Notes: generated by a model from the sequence alone, not told the origin. Positions 37,396 through 47,571 are shown, counted from the stretch's first letter. The stretch: DNA of 64,000 nucleotides from Sulfurovum sp. 16-42-52 (GCA_002281755.1 NCHB01000003.1:43845-107844), one strand, 5' to 3'. Numbers and translations: made by a program.

Positions 37396-39725
37396 CAGAC
37401 ATCCAAGTGTTTTACATCTTTAGCGTGGCACTCTATATAGTTTCTTCTTGGTTCTACATCATCACCCATAAAGAGTACAAAGGTATCACCAGCAACTTCA
37501 TCATCCCCGATGGTCACTTGCAATAATCTTCTGTTCTCCGGTGTCATGGTGGTCTCCCAAAGCTGTTCAGGGTTCATCTCTCCCAAACCTTTGTAGCGTT
37601 GGATGTAAGCACCTTTTTTGGCAGAGCTTTCTACCTCTTCAAAAATAGCAAGCAAATCTTTATCCTCAAACTCATCGGTTTGGTATTCAGATATTTTTTG
37701 GTGTATATGGATGGCTTCATTGTAGTGAGGATTGGTGAAGAGTATTTCATCTACAATAAGCTCTTCAAGTCCGTCTTTTGTTTGCACAAAAAGCTGTATG
37801 GTATCATCTGTGACGGTTTTATTTAAAATATTGTACCCCAGTTTGGCGATATACGCTTCGATGGTTTGTGCCAGTTTAGTGTTATCTGTGCCGATGATAT
37901 CGGGATTTTCAATCATATAACGCAGTACTTCAGGCAGGGCAAAACGTTTTTCTATCTCTTTGAGCGTCATACGGTAGTAGGCTACGAGCTTAAAGAGCTC
38001 TATCAGGTCAGTTTGTCCCATTGTGGTACTTTCGATGGCTGAAATACCGTTTTCAATCAGATAGTCATTGAGCGCTTTTTCATCTTTCAGATAGACTTCG
38101 TTTTTGCCTTTTTTGTAGCGGTAAAGCGGAGGCTGTGCAAGGTAGAGATACCCTTTTTCGATGATTGGTTTGAGAAATCTAAAAAAGAAGGTCATCAGTA
38201 GTGTTTGGATATGGCTACCATCAACATCCGCATCGGTCATGATGATGACTTTGTGATAACGCAATTTTTCTTCGTTAAATTCATCACCGATACCGCATCC
38301 AAGAGCGGTGATCATATTTTTAATCTCATCTGATTTGAGTATCTTGTCGAGTCTGGCTTTTTCAACGTTAAGGATCTTACCTTTGAGTGGCAAGATGGCT
38401 TGAAATACTCTGTCACGCCCTTGTTTGGCTGAACCACCTGCAGAGTCCCCTTCGACGAGATAGATTTCAGAGACAGCAGGGTCTTTGCTTTGGCAGTCAG
38501 CTAGTTTACCTGGAAGCGTACCGATGCTCATAGAGTCTTTGCGTTTGACTAAATCTTTGGCTCTTTTCGCTGCGTCTCTTCCTCTAGCCGCAAGCAGTAC
38601 CTGATCCATGATGGCTTTGGCTTCGATGGGTGTCTCTTCGAGGTATTTGTTAAAGTTCTCGCTAAAGAGTTTTTGCACTAAGGGTCTGACGTAGCTTGAA
38701 CCGAGTTTGCCTTTAGTCTGCCCTTCAAATTGGGGTTCAGGGATACGCACAGAGACGATAGCGATGAGTCCTTCTTTGGTGTCATCACCCGTGATGGCGG
38801 TGTTTTTCTCTTTGGCGTTGGCATTGTTTTTAATGTAGGTGGACAAAGAACGCGTAAGACCTGCTCTAAATCCTGCTTCGTGTGTACCGCCATCAGGTGT
38901 TTTAATGTTGTTGACAAAAGAGAGCACTTTATCGCTGTCTGCATCACAATACATCATGGCAATATCGATCTCTATAACACCCTCATCAGGGTCTTCTACG
39001 CTGCCGCTAAAAAACTGTGCTGAAGAGAGTGGTGGTTTGGTATTCATATCTTCGACAAATTGACGGATGCCGCCTTCAAAGTGGAACTTCTCTTTTGTTC
39101 CATCTCTTTCGTCGGTAAATTCAATCGTAATTTTAGGGTTTAGGTAACAGAGCTCTTTAAAGCGTTTGGTTAGAATCTCTTTTTGGAAGGTGACTGTTTC
39201 AGTAAAGATGGTCTCATCTGGCCAAAATTCTATTTTGGTACCTGTTTTGCGGGAAGTTCCTGTTTGTGCCAAAGGCTCTTGAGGAATACCGGCTTTAAAG
39301 TATTGCTCAAATGAGCTTCCCTCGCGGTTGATACTGAGTTTTAAGTCTTTAGAGAGGGCATTGACAACAGAAACACCCACCCCGTGGAGTCCGCCTGAGA
39401 CTTTATAGGTATCTTTATCAAACTTTCCTCCTGCATGCAAGACTGTCATAACAACTGTCGCTGCAGAAATCTTTTCTCCAGGGTGCTCAGCTACAGGAAT
39501 ACCACGTCCGTTATCCTCAATAATGGCTGAGCCGGCTTTGGTGAGCGTAACCTTGATGGTGTCACAGTAACCTGCCATGGATTCATCGATGGAGTTGTCT
39601 ACAACTTCATACACAAGATGATGAAGACCCCTAATGGATGTATCACCAATGTACATACCCGGTCGTTTTCTTACTGCTTCAAGTCCTTTAAGAACTTTAA
39701 TATTGCTAGCACCATATTCTGCCAT
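37395..39725 (-). CDS. gyrB: DNA gyrase subunit B
   Basis: A 776-residue ATPase subunit of gyrase. The GHKL ATPase domain starts LEAVRKRPGMYIGDT and contains VDNSIDE and the Mg-ATP EDNGRGIPV. The TOPRIM domain has EGDSAGGSAKQGRD and DADVDGSHI. The C-terminal block has QRYKGLGEMNPEQLWETTM. Transcribed with the downstream GGDEF/EAL gene (TGATG overlap). An inverted ATGCGT/ACGCAT pair lies about 30-50 bases upstream. Confidence 0.98.
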   Translation of the reverse strand: MAEYGASNIKVLKGLEAVRKRPGMYIGDTSIRGLHHLVYEVVDNSIDESMAGYCDTIKVTLTKAGSAIIEDNGRGIPVAEHPGEKISAATVVMTVLHAGGKFDKDTYKVSGGLHGVGVSVVNALSKDLKLSINREGSSFEQYFKAGIPQEPLAQTGTSRKTGTKIEFWPDETIFTETVTFQKEILTKRFKELCYLNPKITIEFTDERDGTKEKFHFEGGIRQFVEDMNTKPPLSSAQFFSGSVEDPDEGVIEIDIAMMYCDADSDKVLSFVNNIKTPDGGTHEAGFRAGLTRSLSTYIKNNANAKEKNTAITGDDTKEGLIAIVSVRIPEPQFEGQTKGKLGSSYVRPLVQKLFSENFNKYLEETPIEAKAIMDQVLLAARGRDAAKRAKDLVKRKDSMSIGTLPGKLADCQSKDPAVSEIYLVEGDSAGGSAKQGRDRVFQAILPLKGKILNVEKARLDKILKSDEIKNMITALGCGIGDEFNEEKLRYHKVIIMTDADVDGSHIQTLLMTFFFRFLKPIIEKGYLYLAQPPLYRYKKGKNEVYLKDEKALNDYLIENGISAIESTTMGQTDLIELFKLVAYYRMTLKEIEKRFALPEVLRYMIENPDIIGTDNTKLAQTIEAYIAKLGYNILNKTVTDDTIQLFVQTKDGLEELIVDEILFTNPHYNEAIHIHQKISEYQTDEFEDKDLLAIFEEVESSAKKGAYIQRYKGLGEMNPEQLWETTMTPENRRLLQVTIGDDEVAGDTFVLFMGDDVEPRRNYIECHAKDVKHLDV

Positions 39726-39827
39726 AGTTGAGACTCCATTTTTGTTGTGTAAATGCGTGTTTTTTGTGACGCATAAGTACTTTTATTTTAGCCAAAAGTA
39801 GCTTAGGAAAGGGGCAGTTTTAGGGGC

Positions 39828-40841
39828 TTAGAGCAGCATTTGGCTGTGTTGTTTTTTGGTGCTGACGACATCAAGTGTATTTGGGTCCACAAAGAGCTTT
39901 TTTTTGTACGCTTCGATGGCATAACGTCCTATCATGGCAGCATTGTCTGAACAGTATTCAAGGGGGGCAACATGCAGTGTTTTGTCAAAGGCAAAGCAGA
40001 GTTCTTCATAGGCATTTCGCAAGTAAAGGTTTGCAGACGCACCTCCTACAATGGCAAAATCTTTGATAGGCTCAGTGGCAAAGATTTTTTTGCTTTTTTG
40101 AAGCAGATGGAGTTTGACAGTTTTTTGAAAACACGCAGCAAGATCTGCGCGGTCTTGCTTGCTCATCCCCTCTACCCCGCCCAAGGCTTCTACTTGCAAG
40201 CGTACGGCATTTTTAAGCCCTGAAAGCGAAAAGGCAATCAGTGCTGAGTTACGCAGTGGCACGGGGAGCTCAAAACGGTTTTCATCTCCTTTTTTTGCCA
40301 GGGCTTCGATGAGTGGCCCTCCTGGGTATCCCAGTCCCATCATCTTGGCACATTTGTCGAAACTCTCACCCACAGAATCATCCATGCTCGTTGCCAGTAT
40401 CTCCATATGTTCAAAACTTTCTACTCGGATGACTTGGGTATGTCCTCCTGAGATAAGGAGTACAAGCAGCGGAAGAATGGGTTCTTTTTCTATAAAAAGC
40501 GAATAGATATGCCCTTTAAGATGATGAACGGGAATAAGGGGAATATCCAGAAACACAGAGAGGGTCTTTGCCATGGCGATACCTTCCAGTAAGGTGACAC
40601 CCAGCCCCGGTTGATTGGTCACGGCAATGGCTTTGAGATGTTCAAAATAGGGTTTTGTCTCTTGCAGTATCTGAGGCAGTGCCACAGCATGCAAGCGTGA
40701 AGCCAGCTCAGGCACAACACCGCCATAAAAGGAGTGTTCTGCTTCTTGAGAGATTTTTTTATGAAAAATGACTTTTTTGCTCTCTATCTCGGTAATGGCG
40801 ATGGAGCTGTCATCACAGCTTGACTCAATACTTAAAATCAT
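39828..40841 (-). CDS. tsaD: tRNA threonylcarbamoyladenosine transferase TsaD
   Basis: A 337-residue Kae1/YgjD-family enzyme that transfers threonylcarbamoyl to A37 of ANN-decoding tRNAs. [15 protein letters not shown] is the N-terminal signature. The metal-binding HxxxH is seen as HHLKGH, and SGGHTQ follows. The start at 40841 is chosen because it overlaps the upstream gene's stop in ATGA and restores the normal N-terminus; the frame extends 13 codons further without support. Confidence 0.96.
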   Translation of the reverse strand: MILSIESSCDDSSIAITEIESKKVIFHKKISQEAEHSFYGGVVPELASRLHAVALPQILQETKPYFEHLKAIAVTNQPGLGVTLLEGIAMAKTLSVFLDIPLIPVHHLKGHIYSLFIEKEPILPLLVLLISGGHTQVIRVESFEHMEILATSMDDSVGESFDKCAKMMGLGYPGGPLIEALAKKGDENRFELPVPLRNSALIAFSLSGLKNAVRLQVEALGGVEGMSKQDRADLAACFQKTVKLHLLQKSKKIFATEPIKDFAIVGGASANLYLRNAYEELCFAFDKTLHVAPLEYCSDNAAMIGRYAIEAYKKKLFVDPNTLDVVSTKKQHSQMLL

Positions 40842-41386
40842 CCCAGCTCCCCAAGAACCATTTTTTCTATCAGTTCCCATTTCCCGTAACCGCTTTGGGC
40901 ATTGATATGTCCTGCATCTTTGAGGACGGTTAGGGGTATGGTGTAGTGTGAGGCAATACTTTCTGCTTCTGTAAGTGTGATATAAGGGTCGTTATCAGAG
41001 ACCAACATCTCGACCCTGTGCGCGTAAAGACTTTGAGGCAAGGTACAAGGAAAAAAGGTTTTTATGGTATCGACTTGGGTACTAAGACTTGGAGGTGAAA
41101 CCAGAAAAAGTCGTTTGATAGTGGGGATATTTTCCTCTTGACAGAGCCAAAACCACAGGGTATTTGCCAAAGAGTGGCAGACGACGGTATCGGGTTTAAA
41201 GTCTATGAGTATCTCTTTGAGTTGTTTAAGCCACCTGTTTTTGGAAGGGAAATGACAGTTATCGAGTAGAGGAAAAGAGACTGTACCGTAGTTTTTTGCA
41301 AGTGTTGCTGCGAGTTCTGCCTGCCAGTGTGGTGCATCACTTCCACCCCATCCGTGCAAGATGAGTACTTTATCGTGCATTGACAT
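40838..41386 (-). CDS. RBBP9/YdeN-family alpha/beta hydrolase
   Basis: A 182-residue small serine hydrolase: [15 protein letters not shown] near the N-terminus, nucleophile Ser in [10 protein letters not shown], Asp in SDNDPYIT, and His in [12 protein letters not shown], the complete triad layout of the RBBP9 family. Physiological substrates are unknown. Overlaps dxr by 17 bases and tsaD by four, so it is fully embedded in this operon. Confidence 0.88.
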   Translation of the reverse strand: MSMHDKVLILHGWGGSDAPHWQAELAATLAKNYGTVSFPLLDNCHFPSKNRWLKQLKEILIDFKPDTVVCHSLANTLWFWLCQEENIPTIKRLFLVSPPSLSTQVDTIKTFFPCTLPQSLYAHRVEMLVSDNDPYITLTEAESIASHYTIPLTVLKDAGHINAQSGYGKWELIEKMVLGELG

Positions 41387-42449
41387 AGGCTCTTACCTCT
41401 GCATCGATGCGGATGATGTCATCTATCGCGTTCGCTTTGATGGCTTCAAAATGTTTATAGGCATCCAATACAATCTCACTCATCCCAAAAAAAGAACATT
41501 TTTCGTCCCTAAAAGCATGAATCGCCTCTTCATTGGCGGCATTGATGACAACGCCTAGATACGGATGCGCTAAGATATGCTCTTTAATCTGCCAGATAGG
41601 ATAGCGCGCAACCTCAATAGGTAAAAACTCCAAACCGCCTATGCCGAGTAGATCCACAGGAGGCAAGATAGGCTCTGTGATTTCACCTTTGAGTGCAAAA
41701 GCAATCGGCAGCTTCATATCCACGCCCGCAAAGTGTGCTGTGGTTGAGCCGTCTTTGAATTCTGCAAGGGCATGAATGATGGATTTTCTCTCTATCACCG
41801 CATCTATCTGATCTGTGCCAAAAAGCCACTTTGCCTCTAAGAGTTCAAAGAGTTTGTTGGTCATAGTGGCTGAATCAATGGTGATTTTGTCTCCCATGCT
41901 CCAGTTGGGATGGTTGAGCGCATCTGAAAAAGTAGCTTTATTCATCTGCTCAAGTCCCCATTCTCTAAAAGCCCCACCGCTTGCCGTGATGTAAAGTTTG
42001 GAGACGGGGCGTGCATGGATGAGGTACCAAAGCCCAAAGTGCTCAGAGTCTATGGGTGTAATGAGAGACATATCGATAAATTCGCCCGCAACCACCAAAG
42101 ACTCTTTGTTTGCTAGTGCCACTCTCTTGCCAAGTTCTGTGGCTTTAAGCGTAGGGGCAAGTCCTGCGTATCCCACAAGGGCATTGACCACTGTGGTGCT
42201 TTTGGACATTTCAATCAGTTCTAAAATGCCTTCTTTGCCACAGAGTACAAAAGGGTGGTTGACTTTTGCTCTGTCTGCTTCATGTGCGATGGCGACATAG
42301 CGAGGCTGATGTTCCTTGATTTGTTGGTTGAGCAACTCGATGTTGGTTCCGGCAACAAGGGCTTCTACACGGATGCCATAGCGTTTAGCAATGATGAGTG
42401 TATTGACTCCTATGGAGCCGGTAGAACCTAAAAGTACAATGCTTGACAT
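41370..42449 (-). CDS. dxr: 1-deoxy-D-xylulose 5-phosphate reductoisomerase
   Basis: A 359-residue NADPH enzyme making MEP in isoprenoid synthesis; it also feeds undecaprenyl phosphate used by the pgl system. N-terminal LLGSTGSIGVNTL (Rossmann), NKESLVVAGEF, and the metal/active-site SEHFGLW and ASGGAFR segments are visible. It is shorter than E. coli Dxr (398), as in relatives. It lies four bases after cdsA. Confidence 0.96.
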   Translation of the reverse strand: MSSIVLLGSTGSIGVNTLIIAKRYGIRVEALVAGTNIELLNQQIKEHQPRYVAIAHEADRAKVNHPFVLCGKEGILELIEMSKSTTVVNALVGYAGLAPTLKATELGKRVALANKESLVVAGEFIDMSLITPIDSEHFGLWYLIHARPVSKLYITASGGAFREWGLEQMNKATFSDALNHPNWSMGDKITIDSATMTNKLFELLEAKWLFGTDQIDAVIERKSIIHALAEFKDGSTTAHFAGVDMKLPIAFALKGEITEPILPPVDLLGIGGLEFLPIEVARYPIWQIKEHILAHPYLGVVINAANEEAIHAFRDEKCSFFGMSEIVLDAYKHFEAIKANAIDDIIRIDAEVRAYVNAR

Positions 42450-42452
42450 TGC

Positions 42453-43211
42453 TTAGGTCAGGGCTCTTAATGCAATCACCATGATAGGCGCAGCAAAAAG
42501 ATAGCCATCAATTCTGTCTAAAATACCGCCATGACCTGGGAGCAGATCGCCTGAGTCTTTGACACCTGCTTCACGCTTGAGATGGGATTCAAACAAGTCA
42601 CCAAAGATGGAAGCAATAGCAACCACAAAGGTGATAAGCACAGATATCCATCCATCAACCACCCAAAGTCCTACAAAAGAGCCCCCAATGGTAGCAATCG
42701 CAACGCCACCGAACACCCCTTCGAGTGTTTTGTTGGGTGAGGTGTCTGAAAATTTCGTTTTCCCTATGGCTTTGCCAGTAAAAAAAGCGCCTATATCGGT
42801 GAGTGCTACCACCACAAGAAGCCAAAACATATAGGCAATACCAAAATCCTGATAGAGGATGAGAAAAAAGAGTATGCCGCTTACAGGGTAAAGAAAAGGA
42901 AGCAGAAGCCGTTTGTCAAAGTTGTGAAAATAAGCCAGCGAAGAGGCAAAAATGACCGCTATGAGGAAAAACAAATCATCAGGACTAGGGTAAAAATAGG
43001 CAACAATCCACAAAATCACCGCCCACACATACACAGAAGCCGAGCTGAGTTTAAAGAGTCTCATCGCCTCATAAAATGCAAAAAGATAAATGACACCTAA
43101 AAAAGTCCACATCACAAAAAAATTATCTATCCAGCCAATCAGACCCACAACCCCAAGCAGTCCAATACCCGTTAGCCATCGTTCTTGATAATCTGTAAAA
43201 AATTTTGTCAT
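42453..43211 (-). CDS. cdsA: Phosphatidate cytidylyltransferase CdsA
   Basis: A 252-residue multipass inner-membrane enzyme making CDP-diacylglycerol for phospholipid synthesis. The C-terminal signature is complete: SHLKREAGVKDSGDLLPGHG followed by GILDRIDG. The start at 43211 (MTKFFTDYQ) is chosen over a frame extension because it precedes the first membrane segment and fits family length. Confidence 0.95.
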   Translation of the reverse strand: MTKFFTDYQERWLTGIGLLGVVGLIGWIDNFFVMWTFLGVIYLFAFYEAMRLFKLSSASVYVWAVILWIVAYFYPSPDDLFFLIAVIFASSLAYFHNFDKRLLLPFLYPVSGILFFLILYQDFGIAYMFWLLVVVALTDIGAFFTGKAIGKTKFSDTSPNKTLEGVFGGVAIATIGGSFVGLWVVDGWISVLITFVVAIASIFGDLFESHLKREAGVKDSGDLLPGHGGILDRIDGYLFAAPIMVIALRALT

Positions 43212-43257
43212 ACAATCGCCCTTTTTTTGGATAAAAGTGATTATAGCACCCCTTAGG

Positions 43258-44616
43258 TTACAATCTGATTTCAACCCCTTCTTTGGTCACTCTGATGGTA
43301 TCGTAGTGTGTATAGAACACATTTGAGCCTTCTTGGGCTTTGACAAATTTACGTTTGGTAAAATCGACCTCATAATCTCCGGGATTTTTGACTGAAAAAT
43401 CGACACAGAGTTTTGCCGCAGCGTGTACGACGGACTCAGGCAGGTTTTGTTTGTCGGTGCGTATGATGACATGGCTTGAGGGGATGTCGCGTATATGCAT
43501 CCACACATCATTGGCTTTGGCTAGAGAGAGCAGTTTTTGGTTTTCGCTGCTGTTTCGTCCCACAAAGACTTTATAGTTTTCAATCCAGAACAGTTCACCT
43601 TCTCTGAGCTTTTCTTTTTTGCGCAGAGATTTTGCCCTTTTGGGAACCAGAAGTTCGAGCTCATAGGGCGTGTGTGCCTGTTCTAACGCATGGTAGATAT
43701 TGTCATAAAATGTTTTTTTGCTTTGCAGGTTTTCTTTTTCGATGTGCACATTTTTTGCTTTGCTTTTTGCCCGTTTGGCAAGATTGAAGTAGTAGTCACT
43801 CATACGGTTAACTTTAATATGAGGGGGAAGTGCAATGATGACGGCATTGCCTTCAAAATCAAAAGTATTCAGCTCCGTATCATAGGGTTTGATTTGATAG
43901 AGGTTTGCCAAGATGAGGTTGGCAGAAGTTTGACTTTGTTTTGCCTGTTCAAAGAGTTGCGCTTCGTTGGGCAGTTGACGAAGTAGCTGTTCAAGTTTGT
44001 CTATTTTTTTGGCAACAAGTGAACGTTTTTGTTTTTTGCTCTCAAGCAGTTTTTTCGCTTCAGATTCTGCAAACAAAGCTTCAAGATAGGTATCGACATC
44101 TTTTATGGCATCTGTATGTTGAAGATGGCTCTCTTTTTTGCCTTCAAAAGCAGGGATAGCAAGCAGTTCCACACCAGGGCGTACCACACGAAAAGAGCTG
44201 TTGGCATCTATATGCCGGAGTGCTTCGATGATGACTTCATTGTCATCTAGCAGGATGGCGTTGGTATTTTTGCCTGTAAATTCCAGTTGCAAGTAGATGA
44301 TTTGGTCTTTATAAGAGCTTTTGGGGGAGAGTTTGAAACGGATGATTCTGTCATTCTGGGGTACTTCGACATGCAGCAGTTTTGAGCCTGACAAGAGACT
44401 GTGGAGGAGTGCATCAAAGGGTGCATTGTAACTTTGAAGTGGTCTTTGTGAGGGGGCTTTATAGATAAAACCGTGCCCTTTTGTCATGTTGAAAAAGTAG
44501 CTCCCGGACTTGTCAAATACGATTTCCAAAACCGTATCGTCGATGCGTCTGGCACGGCTGATGAAGCTAAAGTCATTCAGGCGTTTCACGATGGCATGCA
44601 GTTCAAATAGTGTCAT
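43258..44616 (-). CDS. rqcH: RqcH/NFACT family ribosome quality-control protein
   Basis: A 452-residue homologue of bacterial RqcH (Rqc2/NEMF). RqcH binds stalled 50S-peptidyl-tRNA and directs C-terminal alanine tailing. The NFACT-N domain carries the Asp-Arg pair needed for tailing (QNDRIIRF, D89-R90). A coiled-coil middle (about 190-320) and the NFACT-R domain with VWMHIRDIPSSHVII follow. The start at 44616 has AAAGGAG eight bases upstream. Often annotated fibronectin-binding protein, which would be misleading here. Confidence 0.9.
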   Translation of the reverse strand: MTLFELHAIVKRLNDFSFISRARRIDDTVLEIVFDKSGSYFFNMTKGHGFIYKAPSQRPLQSYNAPFDALLHSLLSGSKLLHVEVPQNDRIIRFKLSPKSSYKDQIIYLQLEFTGKNTNAILLDDNEVIIEALRHIDANSSFRVVRPGVELLAIPAFEGKKESHLQHTDAIKDVDTYLEALFAESEAKKLLESKKQKRSLVAKKIDKLEQLLRQLPNEAQLFEQAKQSQTSANLILANLYQIKPYDTELNTFDFEGNAVIIALPPHIKVNRMSDYYFNLAKRAKSKAKNVHIEKENLQSKKTFYDNIYHALEQAHTPYELELLVPKRAKSLRKKEKLREGELFWIENYKVFVGRNSSENQKLLSLAKANDVWMHIRDIPSSHVIIRTDKQNLPESVVHAAAKLCVDFSVKNPGDYEVDFTKRKFVKAQEGSNVFYTHYDTIRVTKEGVEIRL

Positions 44617-44686
44617 AAAGTGGGCTCCTTTAAAATGTGCAACGCGTCTGAAATATCGGTGAAATTTTAGCATAATTTTTTTTCGC

Positions 44687-44692
44687 TATAAT
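44687..44692 (+). promoter_or_regulatory. -10 box TATAAT of leuC
   Basis: A perfect TATAAT in the 115-base divergent gap, 40 bases upstream of leuC, with SD AAAGGA at the gene. A TAAAAT on the opposite strand can serve rqcH. Confidence 0.6.
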
Positions 44693-44731
44693 GCGCATTA
44701 TTCTATACCCTGTGTATATAAAGGACAAGCT

Positions 44732-46012
44732 ATGGCACAAACCATGACAGAAAAGATTTTTTCAGAGCATGCAGGACGCGAAGTGTTTGCAGGCGAGATC
44801 GTTAGAGTAGAGATCGATATGATTATCGGAAATGATATCACGACACCGATTTCTATCAGAGCATTTGAAGAGTCCGGTGCAGAAAAACTCGCAAGACCCG
44901 ATAACTTTTGTATCGTCATGGATCACTACATTCCTGCAAAAGACATCGCTTCAGCCAATCAGGCAAAAATTTCCAGAGATTTTGCCTACAAACACGATAT
45001 GAAATACTTTTTTGATGAAAAAGATATGGGTATCGAGCATGCCTTGCTTCCAGAGAAAGGCTTGGTGCTTCCGGGGGATGTCATCATCGGTGCAGACTCT
45101 CACACCTGTACACATGGTGCATTGGGCGCATTTTCTACAGGAATGGGCAGTACGGATCTTTCTTTTGCGATGATTACTGGGGGGAACTGGTTTAAAGTGC
45201 CTGAGACGATTAAAGTGGAGTTGACGGGTAAACCGGGTAAACATATCTACGGTAAAGACATCATCTTGGAATTGATTCGCCAAATAGGTGTGGATGGCGC
45301 ACTCTATAAAGCCATTGAGTTTACGGGTGAAGCGATACAGTATTTGGGTATGTCGGATAGATTTTCGATCGCCAACATGGTCATCGAAGCGGGTGCCAAA
45401 AACGGTATATTTGCTGTAGATGCAGTGACGTTAGCCTACCTTGAAGACAGAAAAATTGCCAACAATGGTCTTAGGGGTGAGCCAAAAATCCATGTAGCCG
45501 ATGAGGATGCGAAGTATTGCCAAGTGATTAGCATCGACACCGCGGCACTCTCTCCTGTCATAGCCTATCCTTTCTTGCCCTCTAACGGTAAACCGGTAGA
45601 GCAAGCCGTCGCCGATGATTTGAAGATAGACCAAGTGATGATAGGTTCATGTACCAATGGTCGTATCGAAGATTTGCGTATCGCTGCTGAGATAGTTAAG
45701 GGTAAAAGAGTGGCGCGTCATACCCGTATGATAGTCACGCCTGCAACACAGAAAATACTCATGCAAGCCCAACATGAAGGCTTGATGGACATTCTCATCG
45801 AAGCCGGTGCTGTGGTTTCTAACCCTACTTGTGGTGCCTGTTTAGGTGGTTATATGGGCATCTTGGGGGATGGTGAGCGCTGTGTGGCGACGACCAATCG
45901 TAACTTTGTGGGGCGTATGGGGGCTAGAACTTCAGAGATCTATCTGGCAAACTCTGCTGTGGCTGCAGCTTCTGCGATTGCGGGCAAGATTGTAGATCCT
46001 CGAGATCTCTAA
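44732..46012 (+). CDS. leuC: 3-isopropylmalate dehydratase large subunit
   Basis: A 426-residue aconitase-family enzyme of leucine synthesis, working with LeuD, which is not in this window. The [4Fe-4S] ligands are Cys307 (GSCTNGR), Cys367 and Cys370 (CGACLGG); GADSHTCTHGALGAF is the substrate loop. The length is that of the shorter archaeal-type LeuC/homoaconitase group rather than the 466-residue enteric enzyme, so a homoaconitase-like activity cannot be excluded from sequence alone. Confidence 0.92.
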   Translation: MAQTMTEKIFSEHAGREVFAGEIVRVEIDMIIGNDITTPISIRAFEESGAEKLARPDNFCIVMDHYIPAKDIASANQAKISRDFAYKHDMKYFFDEKDMGIEHALLPEKGLVLPGDVIIGADSHTCTHGALGAFSTGMGSTDLSFAMITGGNWFKVPETIKVELTGKPGKHIYGKDIILELIRQIGVDGALYKAIEFTGEAIQYLGMSDRFSIANMVIEAGAKNGIFAVDAVTLAYLEDRKIANNGLRGEPKIHVADEDAKYCQVISIDTAALSPVIAYPFLPSNGKPVEQAVADDLKIDQVMIGSCTNGRIEDLRIAAEIVKGKRVARHTRMIVTPATQKILMQAQHEGLMDILIEAGAVVSNPTCGACLGGYMGILGDGERCVATTNRNFVGRMGARTSEIYLANSAVAAASAIAGKIVDPRDL

Positions 46013-46030
46013 ATTACAAAAGTCACATCG

Positions 46031-46858
46031 ATGCTTAGAGTACTTGTTGTCATACTTCTTTTTCTAAGCACGCTCTGTGCTGCATCGTATCAGATACGTT
46101 TAGGCACATTTGAGAGTTATGGGGCACTTCAGTCTGCCCTCTCTAAGCTCCAAAATCCACAGTACAAACAAAAACTCAGCATCGAACAAGATGATGCTAC
46201 GGGCTACACACTTTACTCTAAAACCTTTACGCAACACGCCCAAGCGCAAGAGGCATTGGCAGTGTATGCTGAGGTTTTTGAAGGCGCCGTTATGACGCAA
46301 GACGGTGTGGATGTTGCGGGTAAAACTGTGACAGAGCAAAATCGCCCCGAAACCGTAGATAACCAAGAACAGCAGAGTCCAAATACTGCACTATGGGGTG
46401 GCGTTCAGGCAAAGTCTCCTCAAAACCCAGAGCCGAGGCAAGAAGCACTAAAAGAACATGCCCCTTTGGTAGAAAAGAAGGCAGAAATTCCTTTGCCCAA
46501 GCAGCAAAAAAACCTCTCCTTTGCCAAAGAGTTACAACGAAAGGTTTTTTATCTCTGTTATGAAGGCAAAAGACAGGGCAGAATCAAACCCGTCATCAAA
46601 GCCATTTTCAATCAAAAATTTATCACCTATTCCTCACAGATGATGGAGATACCACCGATTATTACACCCTATAGGCTTGTCGGTAATGATCTGCATGTTA
46701 CTGTGGGTATGTTTTCTGTAGGCAGTACCAAAAGCAGATTGGAGCGGGTAACAGAGAGTTATTTGCGTGTAATTAACTGGGCAGACGGAAAGCCTGTCCA
46801 GCCTGTGCGATTTTATTTCAAGCAGCAAGACGCGGTGTTATTTTCGCGTAAAAACTGA
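46031..46858 (+). CDS. Secreted protein with SPOR-like N-terminal part
   Basis: A 275-residue protein. A signal peptide is visible at residues 1-18 (VLVVILLFLSTLCAAS). Residues 19-95 (YQIRLGTFESYGALQSAL) resemble a SPOR/septal-peptidoglycan-binding repeat, a Pro/Gln/Glu-rich linker covers about 100-160, and a C-terminal basic beta-rich domain lacks a match I recognise. Probably periplasmic. It lies 18 bases after leuC, likely by read-through. Function unknown. Confidence 0.7.
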   Translation: MLRVLVVILLFLSTLCAASYQIRLGTFESYGALQSALSKLQNPQYKQKLSIEQDDATGYTLYSKTFTQHAQAQEALAVYAEVFEGAVMTQDGVDVAGKTVTEQNRPETVDNQEQQSPNTALWGGVQAKSPQNPEPRQEALKEHAPLVEKKAEIPLPKQQKNLSFAKELQRKVFYLCYEGKRQGRIKPVIKAIFNQKFITYSSQMMEIPPIITPYRLVGNDLHVTVGMFSVGSTKSRLERVTESYLRVINWADGKPVQPVRFYFKQQDAVLFSRKN

Positions 46859-46860
46859 CC

Positions 46861-47571
46861 CTAAAACCCAAATCCGCTGCCAAAATCGGGTGTCCCAAAA
46901 CTTTGTGTTGCAAAAGAAGGATCAGTGTAGCCATGTTGCACACTACTGCTTCGTAACATCATGATATCCATTTTAGGATCAATACCTTTAGGGCAGACAG
47001 CCGTACACTCCCCACATAAAATACAATCCCATATGCCATTGGTTTGTACTGTATCGATGATGTTTTTTACCCCAGTTTCGCGTTTGTCTATGCTGTAACG
47101 GTACGCACGGGTAAGTGCAAAAGGACCCAAAAAGTCAGGTTTGAGCGCGTACACAGGACAGGCTGAGTAACAGGCATCACAGAGTATGCAGTCTGTTTGT
47201 GTTTCGGACTGTTTTTCATCTTGATGCGAGAGAGAGGTTTCATGATAGTCGTGTAGCCAAGCGGTACTTCTTTTAAGTGTCTGTTGCGCAGGATGTTTAT
47301 CGACTTTGAGGTCACGAAGTACAGGATGGTACTGCAGTGGCTCTACCCTGTCATCATCTTTGACTTTGTAGGCACAGGCTAAAACCTCTTTGCCATTGAC
47401 CCTTACAGCACAAGTACCGCACACAGAAGCACGACAGCCCGCACTAAATGTCAGTGTCGCATCGATGTTGCTTTTGATGTAAACCAAAGCATCCAAAAGT
47501 GTCATTTCTTGGTCTGGCAGCGTGTAGTCTGCATCAGACTGCTCTTGGCTTCTAAAAATGCTTAATCTCAT
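46861..47571 (-). CDS. sdhB: Succinate dehydrogenase/fumarate reductase iron-sulfur subunit, SdhE-type
   Basis: A 236-residue electron-transfer subunit. The [2Fe-2S] ligands are Cys46, Cys51, Cys54 and Cys66 (CRASVCGTC). The first [4Fe-4S] site is CILCDACYSACP. The third site reads CILCGECTAVCP, with a Cys where enteric SdhB/FrdB have Ile/Val, so it should bind a second [4Fe-4S] instead of a [3Fe-4S] cluster, as described for Sulfolobus and other non-classical enzymes. The start overlaps sdhA by four bases. No membrane anchor gene follows. Confidence 0.92.
   Translation of the reverse strand: MRLSIFRSQEQSDADYTLPDQEMTLLDALVYIKSNIDATLTFSAGCRASVCGTCAVRVNGKEVLACAYKVKDDDRVEPLQYHPVLRDLKVDKHPAQQTLKRSTAWLHDYHETSLSHQDEKQSETQTDCILCDACYSACPVYALKPDFLGPFALTRAYRYSIDKRETGVKNIIDTVQTNGIWDCILCGECTAVCPKGIDPKMDIMMLRSSSVQHGYTDPSFATQSFGTPDFGSGFGF

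Noticed and set aside
43312..43320. ATAGAACAC (reverse of GTGTTCTAT) as a second operator of the S24 repressor
   Set aside because: A single partial copy inside rqcH coding sequence with no promoter; likely chance.
43390..43580. CRISPR arrays or insertion sequences anywhere in the window
   Set aside because: No regularly spaced repeats and no transposase-like proteins were found in the whole window; this stretch is ordinary rqcH coding sequence.
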